Shown one piece after another: positions 1 to 6,772 of a DNA stretch of 10,868 bases. Numbering within the stretch: the stretch's first letter is position 1; the number at the start of each line of letters is the position of its first letter. The notes below the pieces were generated by a model. The model saw only the letters and a program-made list of their open reading frames with translations, had not been told where the DNA came from and did no database searches. The translations under genes were made by a program, and so were the position numbers. The DNA comes from Acidobacteriota bacterium. GTDB taxonomy: Bacteria; Acidobacteriota; Blastocatellia; Pyrinomonadales; Pyrinomonadaceae. The stretch is from the NCBI GenBank assembly GCA_013813755.1, contig JACCRD010000084.1, forward strand, positions 1 through 10,868, written 5' to 3'.

Positions 1-1125
1 GTCGAAGGTCTCGACGTGATGCCGCGTTACGATGTTGAACTCGCCAGCGGAATTGACAAAGGACCCGAAGGCGAGCTTTTAACCCGCGCTGAAAAGACAA
101 CGCGCCTCACCGTTGTCCCAGAAATGGTGCGCAGCGTTAAACCAATTGCCGATTTTGTAGCACTGCGGAAATTATATCGTTTAATCCGTCAGGGAAATTA
201 CGAAATAATTCATACTCACTCGTGGAAAGCGAGCATTCTGGGAAGAATCGCCGCCTGGTGGGCGGGAACGCCGATTGTCGTCCACACGCTTCACGGTTTG
301 ACATTTCACGATTACCAACCGTGGCTGGTTAACCGCGCGATTCGACTGTCCGAAAAAATTTGCGCGCCGATGACCGATCATTACATCAGCGTTTCTGATA
401 TTACAACTGAAAAAGCTCTTGCTGCCAATATTGATCGACCCGATAAATTTACGACCATTTACAGCGGAATGGAGCTTGATTGGTTTTTGAACTGTCAAGC
501 AGACCCGCAGGAGATTCGGCGAGAACTTGGTATTCCTCTCGACGCTCCGGTAGTCGGGAAAATAGCTCGTCTCGCGCCGCAGAAGAATCACGATGAGCTG
601 CTCAAAGCCGCGCCCGAAATTGTCCGCCGTCACCCCAATGTTCGTTTTCTGCTGATTGGCAACGGTGTTTTGTATGACCAGATACTCGAACAAGTGCGAC
701 AGATGGGGATTGCGGAAAATTTTGTGTTTGCCGGATTAATTGACCGTGAACGCATTCCGGAGATGATTGCGGCGATGGACATTGTCGCGCACACCGGTTT
801 GTGGGAAGGGCTGCCGCGAGTTTTACCGCAGGCGATGGCGATGGGCAAGCCTTGTGTCTCGTTCAATACTGACGGAACACCGGAAGTTTTAATTTCCGGT
901 AAAAACGGTTATATGATCGAACGACACGATACCGCCGGACTGACCGACGCTATTTCAAAATTGATCGCAGACCCTGAACTGCGACTTAAAATGGGCGCGG
1001 CTGGCAGAAAACACGTTGACCCGATGTTTCGCGCCGAGACAATGGTCGAGGAAATTGCCGATGTTTACGAAAAGCTTTTAAAAACTCATTCTCAAAAAAT
1101 TGAGAAGTTTGGCAAGAAGCACTAA
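1..1125 (+). CDS. GT4-family glycosyltransferase, N-terminus cut by window edge
   Basis: The reading frame is open from base 1 to the TAA ending at 1125 (374 residues visible). An in-frame GTG-ATG at 16-21 is unlikely to be the start, because the residues before it (VEGLD) already fit the first Rossmann domain of this family, so roughly 20-30 residues are probably missing. The N-terminal acceptor domain shows the IIHTHSWKASILGR and TLHG segments and ends near SGMELDWF. The C-terminal nucleotide-sugar domain begins near VVGKIARLAPQKNHDELL and contains WEGLPRVLPQAMAMGKP, with the conserved Glu at codon 269. The second Glu of the usual E-x7-E motif is Gln (codon 277). No membrane segment or signal peptide is seen. 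GT4 enzymes are retaining transferases that add a sugar from a nucleotide donor to a growing glycan at the cytoplasmic face. The next genes suggest a lipid-linked polysaccharide as acceptor. Donor and linkage cannot be read from the sequence. Confidence 0.93.
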   Translation, partial: VEGLDVMPRYDVELASGIDKGPEGELLTRAEKTTRLTVVPEMVRSVKPIADFVALRKLYRLIRQGNYEIIHTHSWKASILGRIAAWWAGTPIVVHTLHGLTFHDYQPWLVNRAIRLSEKICAPMTDHYISVSDITTEKALAANIDRPDKFTTIYSGMELDWFLNCQADPQEIRRELGIPLDAPVVGKIARLAPQKNHDELLKAAPEIVRRHPNVRFLLIGNGVLYDQILEQVRQMGIAENFVFAGLIDRERIPEMIAAMDIVAHTGLWEGLPRVLPQAMAMGKPCVSFNTDGTPEVLISGKNGYMIERHDTAGLTDAISKLIADPELRLKMGAAGRKHVDPMFRAETMVEEIADVYEKLLKTHSQKIEKFGKKH

Positions 1126-1207
1126 AGCTCTACTGATAAGAAACTTTGTTCAATTAAATTATAATAAAGCTGGAATACTTTCAGAAAATACAGACAATCG
1201 TCTTGAT

Positions 1208-1237
1208 TTAACATAAAATTAAAATTTATGCTATAAA
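1208..1237 (+). promoter_or_regulatory. candidate sigma70-type promoter for the polysaccharide genes
   Basis: In the 175-bp AT-rich gap between the glycosyltransferase and the fused transferase, TTAACA (1208-1213, one mismatch to TTGACA) lies 18 bp before TATAAA (1232-1237, one mismatch to TATAAT). This gives a leader of about 55-60 nt to the ATG at 1301. The spacer contains an inverted repeat, CATAAA-N7-TTTATG (1212-1230). The call rests on pattern match only, and AT-rich DNA gives such matches by chance. If real, the genes from 1301 on could be transcribed apart from the upstream glycosyltransferase. Confidence 0.4.
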
Positions 1238-1300
1238 TCTAAAACTCTTTCTGATTTAACCTGAAACTCTGTCAACCGCACCAAAGATAGGTTTGTAAAT

Positions 1301-3103
1301 ATGTTCCAAAATCTATCAATTTATCTGATTGCAATAATTAGTATTGTCGTCGCTGCCGCTTCAACTTTTTTTGTGCGGGAATATGCGCGAAGCCGTGGCA
1401 TCGTCGACGCGCCAAAATCCGACCGCTGGCACAAAAAGCCGACGGCGATGCTCGGCGGAGTCGCGATTTTTTTGACTACCGCGCTGATGTATCTGTTTTT
1501 CGTGCCGCAGACTCTGCAATCAGTAGTCATTTTAGCGGGCAGTTCATTTCTTTTTATTGTCGGTTTAGTGGACGACATTCTGCACATCAAGCCGTATCAG
1601 AAACTTATCGGACAATTTATCGGAGTTGGGATTGTAGTCAGTTACGGTTTGGTTTTGCAATGGACGGATTCGGATATTCTCAACATCGGGATTACCGCGT
1701 TTTGGCTGATCGGAATAACAAATGCCATCAATCTGCTTGATAATATGGACGGCTTGGCGGCAGGCATCGCCGCTATCGCCGCCTTTTCCTTAGCCGCCGG
1801 CTTTGCCGCCAGCGGGCAAACCAATGAACTCATCTTAATTTCGGTTTTTATCGGCGCGCTAATCGGTTTTTTAGTTTTTAATTTTAATCCGGCTTCAATT
1901 TTTATGGGCGATTGCGGCTCGATGTTTGTCGGATTTTTTCTTGCCAGTTCCGTCTTGTTAACGGAAGTCGGCGGGCGTTCGCGCGGGGTGGTGTCAATTT
2001 TGGCAGTTCCCGCTTTGATTCTTTTCGTGCCGATTTTTGATACGACTTTTGTTACTATTTTGAGAAAAATCTGGGGGCGCAAAGCATCGATGGGCGGGCG
2101 CGATCACACATCACACCGGCTGGTCGCGCTCGGGCTTTCTGAACGCAACGCGGTACTGATGCTGTATGCACTGGCGGTACTGGCGGGCGTGATTTCTTTG
2201 TTGGTCCGCGAACTCCAACCGACGCAGAGTATCGCTTTGATTGCAATTTTTGTGTTGATTTTGACGATTATTGGTGTCTATTTGTCGAAGGTGAAGGTCT
2301 ACGCAGAACAAGAAGAAGAGCTGGCTTTGCAGAATCACGCGGCTTTTGGTTTTTTGCTTAATCTTTCGCATAAACGCCGCGTTTTTGAAGTTTCTTTAGA
2401 CGCGATTTTAATTGCTCTTGCTTACTATGGTTCATACATCTTAATTTTCGGCTCTTTTGAAAAAAGCGAAAATTGGTCGCTTTTTATCAAATCTTTGCCG
2501 ATTTTGATAGTCTTAAAACTTTTCGCGTTTCTTCTGGTCGGCGTTTACCGCGGAATATGGCGATACACGAGTCTGCGAGATTTAGTTACCTTTGCCAAAG
2601 CAGTTGCGCTTGGCTCGATTCTGAGTATTTTGGCGCTTTTGTTTTTTTACCGTTTTCAGTTTTTTTCACGGGCAGTTTTTATAACCGAGGCAATGATTTT
2701 GTTTTTCGCGCTTTCGTCAAGCCGTTTAGCGTTTCGCCTCTTCCGCCAGCTTTTACCGATGCCCGTTTCATCAGAAGGTCGCCGGGTATTAATCTACGGC
2801 GCGGGCGATGGCGGTGAAATGATTCTGCGCGAATTGAAAAACAACCCGGATTGGAATTATAAACCGATCGGCTTTGTTGACGACGACCCGTTAAAAAAGG
2901 ATAAACTAATTCACGGATTGCGAGTTTTTGGTGGAAACGGTTCGCTAAAATCAATGTGCCGCGAAAAAGAAGTTGAGGAAATCTTAATTTCCTTTCGCAA
3001 AATTTCGCCCGAAAAACTTAAAGTCGTACGGGAAATTTGTCGGGAAGCAGACGTTTCGCTGAAGCGGGCGTTAGTGAAAATTGAACCGGTTGACTTTGAT
3101 TAA
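1301..3103 (+). CDS. WecA-type polyprenyl-phosphate sugar-1-phosphate transferase fused to a CapD/WbaP-like membrane-plus-Rossmann half
   Basis: Residues 1 to about 335 form a polytopic phosphoglycosyltransferase of the MraY/WecA family. Visible motifs are D91-D92 (GLVDDILHIKPYQK), N144-LLDNMDG with D147 and D150, NPASIFMGDCGS around D204, and GGRDHTSHRL with H269 and H272. Such enzymes transfer a sugar-1-phosphate, often GlcNAc-1-P, from UDP-sugar to undecaprenyl phosphate and start glycan synthesis. From about 357 (HKRRVFEVSLDA) comes a second part: about four membrane helices with VGVYRGIWRYTSLRD, then from about 494 a Rossmann domain with GAGDGG at 500-505 and PIGFVDDDP. This resembles the N-terminal half of CapD/WbpM dehydratases and of WbaP. 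The protein ends there, with no epimerase and no WbaP-type catalytic domain. The start has a weak AGG 9-10 nt upstream. The next gene follows after 17 bp. Function of the first half is well supported; the role of the second half is inferred to be regulatory or structural. Confidence 0.93.
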   Translation: MFQNLSIYLIAIISIVVAAASTFFVREYARSRGIVDAPKSDRWHKKPTAMLGGVAIFLTTALMYLFFVPQTLQSVVILAGSSFLFIVGLVDDILHIKPYQKLIGQFIGVGIVVSYGLVLQWTDSDILNIGITAFWLIGITNAINLLDNMDGLAAGIAAIAAFSLAAGFAASGQTNELILISVFIGALIGFLVFNFNPASIFMGDCGSMFVGFFLASSVLLTEVGGRSRGVVSILAVPALILFVPIFDTTFVTILRKIWGRKASMGGRDHTSHRLVALGLSERNAVLMLYALAVLAGVISLLVRELQPTQSIALIAIFVLILTIIGVYLSKVKVYAEQEEELALQNHAAFGFLLNLSHKRRVFEVSLDAILIALAYYGSYILIFGSFEKSENWSLFIKSLPILIVLKLFAFLLVGVYRGIWRYTSLRDLVTFAKAVALGSILSILALLFFYRFQFFSRAVFITEAMILFFALSSSRLAFRLFRQLLPMPVSSEGRRVLIYGAGDGGEMILRELKNNPDWNYKPIGFVDDDPLKKDKLIHGLRVFGGNGSLKSMCREKEVEEILISFRKISPEKLKVVREICREADVSLKRALVKIEPVDFD

Positions 3104-3120
3104 CTGTCAAAATTTCTTTA

Positions 3121-4383
3121 ATGGCGATAAAATCATTCAAAATTGAAACGCTCCAGAAAAGAATTTTTCTGTTCGCCGGCGCGCTCGCTTGTCTGATAAT
3201 CGCTTTTTTCTTTGTCAAATGGTGCATCGCCAATGCGCTTGCAAGTCAGGCTGACACTAAAGAGCTGGCGGCTTTTGCAGTCTCCGCGGCGCCGAGCGAC
3301 CCGCAAACTCATTATGTCTTAGCCGTTTTGAGCGGTCAGGCTTTTCTTCCGGAAGAATTATCGAAGTCCTTAACCGAATTTGAACAGGCAACCGCGCTCG
3401 CGCCGAATGATTATCGTTTTTGGCTGGATCTCGGAAAAGCGCGGGAACGCAGCGGTGACGTAGGTGGAGCAGAACTGGCGCTCAAAAAGTCACTGGAATT
3501 AGCACCGAATTACGCGCAGGTTCGGTGGACGCTCGGAAACATTCTGCTCCGGCAGGGCAAAACAGGTGAAGCGTTTGTCGAACTTCGCAAAGCCAGCGAT
3601 GCAAACAAAAGTTTTATCAATCCGGCAATTTTAGTCGCTTGGCAGATTTTCGAGGGCGATCTCGTCCAAATCAAACAAAACCTCGATGACGCGCCGCAAA
3701 CAAATTCTGCGCTGGCTGTATTTTTGGCGAAACAAAAACGTTTTGAAGAGGCGCTGGAGGTATGGAGCGCGATCCCTCTGGAAGACAGAAAAATAACTTT
3801 TAAAGACGCGCGCGCCGAACTTTTAAGAGAAATGCTCGCGGGGAAAAAATATCGCAACGCGCTGAAAATTCAGGAACAGGCGGGTGAAACCGATACTTTT
3901 ACCCAGGGGAAAATTTCCAACGGCGGTTTTGAAACGAATGTCAAAACCAAAGAAGCAAGCGTTTTCGAATGGCAAATCAGTGAAGGTCTGCAGCCGCAGA
4001 TCGGTTTTGACGATAAGGAAAAACACAGCGGAAATAAAAGTCTGGTGTTTATTTTTAATTCGAACGACGGCAAAGAATTTCGTCCGGTTTCACAAATCAT
4101 CGCTATCGAGAGCGGAAAAAAATATTCGTTTGAAGCATTTTACAAGTCTGATTTAAAGACTGCCGCGACCCTTAGGTGGGAAATTATCGATGCTTCGGAC
4201 GGGAAAATTTTAGCCGCTACAGAACCTGTTTCAAAAAATTCTGAATGGACGATTATGAAGGCGGAATTTAGTGCGCCGGAAAATGTTGAGGCAGTTACGC
4301 TGCAGCTTGTGCGTGAGACCTGCAAATCACTGATTTGCCCGATTTCAGGCAAAGTTTGGTTTGATGATTTTTCATTAAATTAG
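3121..4383 (+). CDS. membrane-anchored TPR protein with C-terminal carbohydrate-binding-like domain
   Basis: This 420-residue protein has a short basic N-terminus, one membrane segment at about 15-34 (ending FFFVKWC) and no clear cleavage site, so it is probably anchored with the rest in the periplasm. TPR-type helices run from about 43 to 200; the clearest units are EFEQATALAPNDYRFWLDLG and ELALKKSLELAPNYAQVRWT. From about residue 266 comes a beta-rich domain opening with NGGFE, followed by HSGNKSL and ending VWFDDFSLN, a pattern typical of CBM4/9/22-type jelly-roll modules. Two cysteines near its end (about 401 and 407) could pair. The gene lies 17 bp after the initiating transferase and 83 bp before the ligase, so it is probably co-transcribed. 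No Shine-Dalgarno site is visible. A scaffold or chain-binding role in polysaccharide assembly is inference; the actual ligand is unknown. Confidence 0.88.
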   Translation: MAIKSFKIETLQKRIFLFAGALACLIIAFFFVKWCIANALASQADTKELAAFAVSAAPSDPQTHYVLAVLSGQAFLPEELSKSLTEFEQATALAPNDYRFWLDLGKARERSGDVGGAELALKKSLELAPNYAQVRWTLGNILLRQGKTGEAFVELRKASDANKSFINPAILVAWQIFEGDLVQIKQNLDDAPQTNSALAVFLAKQKRFEEALEVWSAIPLEDRKITFKDARAELLREMLAGKKYRNALKIQEQAGETDTFTQGKISNGGFETNVKTKEASVFEWQISEGLQPQIGFDDKEKHSGNKSLVFIFNSNDGKEFRPVSQIIAIESGKKYSFEAFYKSDLKTAATLRWEIIDASDGKILAATEPVSKNSEWTIMKAEFSAPENVEAVTLQLVRETCKSLICPISGKVWFDDFSLN

Positions 4384-4466
4384 CAAAAACGTTTGATTAA
4401 AATTGCCACCAATATTTTCTTTCGCAAGATAAATACACAAACGAATAGGTCTTATAAACAGAATAG

Positions 4467-5891
4467 ATGCCGGCAAATAAAATTAAAATAAAAACTTTTA
4501 AGCCGTTGAAAGAAAACTCGGAGAGCGAAAAAAAATCGCTTTTGAGCAGAATCGTTTTTGTTTTGCTGTGCGCGATGCTCGTTTTTTCAACCGTTGTATT
4601 TGGCGCGGTTGATATTTGGGCTCTGGGTGCGCTCTCCGCTTTTGCCGGTTTAATTTCAATTTTATGGCTGGCTGATGCCGCGCTTAAAAAAGAATTTCAC
4701 TTTAGCGCGAACAAAATCCAGCTTCCGCTTTTCGGCTTGATTTTGATTGGGCTGATTCAACTTCTGCCGCTGCGCAGCTTGGATATATCAAGTGCTTTGC
4801 TCGATATTCCCGCCGCCGGTTCGCTTTCACTTTCAGCTTATTCAACCCGTTTCGCCATTGTTCAGTTAATCGTTTATTTTGTTTTTCTGGCGGCTTCTTT
4901 AACTTTTATCAACAGCCCGAAACGCCAAAAATATATTGTTTTAACCATTATAATCTTCGGGTCATTAATGGCAATTTACGGAATTTTGCAGCGTTTGGCT
5001 AATATCGAAGGTATCTACGGTGCGCGCTTTCCGGAACAAGCTGTTTCGTTTGCATCATTTGTCAATGGACATCATTTTGCCGCGTTTATGGAGATGACCG
5101 TCGGTTTGACGCTCGGTCTTCTTTTCGGGGAAGCGACGAAAAAAGACAAACGATTGCTGCTCGTTATTGCCTCCATAATAATGGGTATGGCGATTGTTTT
5201 TACGAGTTCGCGTGGCGGAATGATAGCTTTGTTAAGCGTTATAAGTTTTATCGTCGTTGCAAATTTACTCAAAAAACCATCTACGGAAATTGATTCTGAA
5301 TCAGTGGGCAAAAGAGATTTCCGCCGCAAGTTCACTTTTGTAGCTTGTGGTTTAGCTTTAATTGTCAGTTTGTTTGGCGCCGTAATATTTCTCGGCGGCG
5401 ACGAATCGTTGATGCGCGGTGTCGGTTTACAAAATAATCAGGATGACTTAAGCAACGGCAGAATACATTTTTGGCAGGTTGCGTGGCGAATATTTCTTGA
5501 TTATCCGATTTTAGGCTCGGGACTTGACTCGTTTGGCACAGTTTTTACGCGGTATGATACCTGGAACGGTTATTATCGTGTTGAACAAGCCCACAACGAT
5601 TATTTGCAAATTTTGGCAGATGCCGGAGTCGTCGGCTTTGCGTGTGTCGCGGCGTTTATTTACTTACTTTTCAAACAAAGCTTCGAAGTTATCACAAAAG
5701 CGAACGACAGTTTTCAGCAAAACGTCGCGGTTGGCGCTCTGGCGGGTTGTTTGGGAATTTTAATCCACAGCTTTTTTGACTTTCCACTCCGCATACCTTC
5801 GAATGCTTTGTTTTTTTTAACTTTAGCCGCATTAGCCACTACATCATTCAACAAAACTAAAATTCATCGAAGGCGAAGTTCTCAAGTTTAA
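4467..5891 (+). CDS. O-antigen ligase / Wzy-type polymerase family membrane protein
   Basis: This 474-residue protein has a cytoplasmic, Lys-rich N-terminus of about 25 residues and then roughly 10-12 hydrophobic segments. Family signatures of the Wzy_C/WaaL superfamily are TSSRGGMIAL (Arg249), a large extracytoplasmic loop from about 310 to 380 with NGRIHFWQVAWRIF (Arg332), DYPILGSGLDSFG, and AHNDYLQILADAGVVGF with His376. Arg residues and the loop His are the positions that matter in characterised ligases. Members either join a finished glycan to an acceptor (lipid A core, protein or another lipid) or polymerise repeat units, both using undecaprenyl-pyrophosphate-linked substrate in the periplasm. 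Sequence alone does not separate these two roles. The gene follows the TPR protein by 83 bp, has no obvious ribosome binding site, and ends 21 bp from a convergent gene, so it closes the cluster. Confidence 0.93.
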   Translation: MPANKIKIKTFKPLKENSESEKKSLLSRIVFVLLCAMLVFSTVVFGAVDIWALGALSAFAGLISILWLADAALKKEFHFSANKIQLPLFGLILIGLIQLLPLRSLDISSALLDIPAAGSLSLSAYSTRFAIVQLIVYFVFLAASLTFINSPKRQKYIVLTIIIFGSLMAIYGILQRLANIEGIYGARFPEQAVSFASFVNGHHFAAFMEMTVGLTLGLLFGEATKKDKRLLLVIASIIMGMAIVFTSSRGGMIALLSVISFIVVANLLKKPSTEIDSESVGKRDFRRKFTFVACGLALIVSLFGAVIFLGGDESLMRGVGLQNNQDDLSNGRIHFWQVAWRIFLDYPILGSGLDSFGTVFTRYDTWNGYYRVEQAHNDYLQILADAGVVGFACVAAFIYLLFKQSFEVITKANDSFQQNVAVGALAGCLGILIHSFFDFPLRIPSNALFFLTLAALATTSFNKTKIHRRRSSQV

Positions 5892-5912
5892 TTTTTTAAG
5901 CTTAAGCAAAAA

Positions 5913-6761
5913 TTATTCGGTGAGAATGACTCTGATAAAACCGTTTTCAAAAAACAGACGCATTACCCAGGTTTTTGTCAAATCATCATTAAAATCGGCT
6001 CTTTTCAGTTTTCCGCCCAAAAATATTTCTTTGTTGTTAAATTCTTTTAAATCAATTTTTTGATCGAATAAAACGTATTCAAACGAATGGATGCCAGTTC
6101 CTTCAGTGTTTGTCGCCGTCACGCGCAAAGCTTTTTCGTTGTTTTTAACTCGACAAATATAATTGAGAGCCTGCGAGCAGTCATCTAAAAAACGGCGCGG
6201 CGGCAAAACAAACTCCTGCCCGATAAAACTGCTGACCGCACTGCCTAAATCCTTCCAAACCTCGGCTTCTTTGACCGGTTCGCCGAGTGCGGAGAACTGA
6301 AAAATTTTGCCTGCCAGCGCGAAAAGATAAAAATAACGAAGCTGCGCAAGCCGTTTTTTATCATCATCTATTTTCATCTGATCTAATAAACGTAATGACA
6401 GAGATGAAGATTTTTCCCAATCCTCTGTTTTCAAACCCTCAATTAAGTTTTTCCATTCAGTCTCAAAAATTTTTGTCAAAATCGGGGTTTGAGATTGTTT
6501 GGATTTATCAGTTTTAACTGGCTTTTGAATTTGTTTTGATCTACTCGCCTGATCTACGGTTTGAGTTTGCTTTGGCTTGCTTGCTTTATCAGGCGTCTGT
6601 TTGGGTTTAATATTTTTACCGGTTTTTTGACCCTGAATTATTTTGCCTGTTTTAACAGAAGTCTGCGCTTGCTTTGATCTACCGGTAGTTGAGCTTTTTT
6701 GTGCGATGATGCTGAAAACCGGAAAATACAGCAGAATCGTTAGCAAAACAAGTTTTCTCAT
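5913..6761 (-). CDS. secreted protein with Lys/Gln-rich repeat linker and unrecognised globular domain
   Basis: The chosen start is the ATG at 6761, giving 282 residues that begin with a standard signal peptide (MRKLVLLTILLYFP, likely cleavage IIA|Q after residue 20). A start at 6809 would bury this signal and overlap the upstream gene. Residues about 27-97 form a basic, low-complexity region of imperfect repeats built on SKQxQT or PKQT, including GRSKQAQT, KPKQTQT, SRSKQIQK and KSKQSQT. Residues about 98-282 look like a folded mixed alpha/beta domain with two Cys (DDCSQALNYICRV), which could form a disulfide in the periplasm. I do not recognise this domain. The gene lies 11 bp after the large TPR gene on the same strand, so it is almost surely co-transcribed. 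The basic repeats might bind an anionic partner such as nucleic acid or acidic glycan; that is speculation. Confidence 0.8.
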   Translation of the reverse strand: MRKLVLLTILLYFPVFSIIAQKSSTTGRSKQAQTSVKTGKIIQGQKTGKNIKPKQTPDKASKPKQTQTVDQASRSKQIQKPVKTDKSKQSQTPILTKIFETEWKNLIEGLKTEDWEKSSSLSLRLLDQMKIDDDKKRLAQLRYFYLFALAGKIFQFSALGEPVKEAEVWKDLGSAVSSFIGQEFVLPPRRFLDDCSQALNYICRVKNNEKALRVTATNTEGTGIHSFEYVLFDQKIDLKEFNNKEIFLGGKLKRADFNDDLTKTWVMRLFFENGFIRVILTE

Positions 6762-6772
6762 GAAATTTACTT

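Noticed and set aside
1160..1165. Perfect TATAAT in the gap after the glycosyltransferase
   Set aside because: No -35-like hexamer lies at 16-18 bp; the pair at 1208/1232 fits better.
1642..2082. 146-codon minus-strand open frame inside the WecA-type gene
   Set aside because: It mirrors a conserved membrane-enzyme frame with intact motifs and has no recognisable features.
2473..2817. 114-codon plus-strand open frame within the fused transferase gene
   Set aside because: The overlapping main frame carries the membrane helices and GAGDGG motif; this frame is aromatic/Ser/Arg-rich without structure.
3018..3120. Missing epimerase domain of the CapD-like half as a frameshift remnant
   Set aside because: The stop at 3101-3103 is followed after 17 bp by an unrelated TPR gene; no frame holds epimerase-like sequence.
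4393..4434. Promoter upstream of the ligase gene (TTGATT or TTGCCA with GATAAA)
   Set aside because: Box spacing is wrong (14 or 20 bp for the best pairs), so co-transcription with the upstream gene is the simpler reading.
5892..5912. Bidirectional terminator between convergent genes
   Set aside because: The 21-bp gap has the palindrome TTAAGCTTAA (5896-5905) flanked by T and A tracts, but no stable GC stem; too weak to call.
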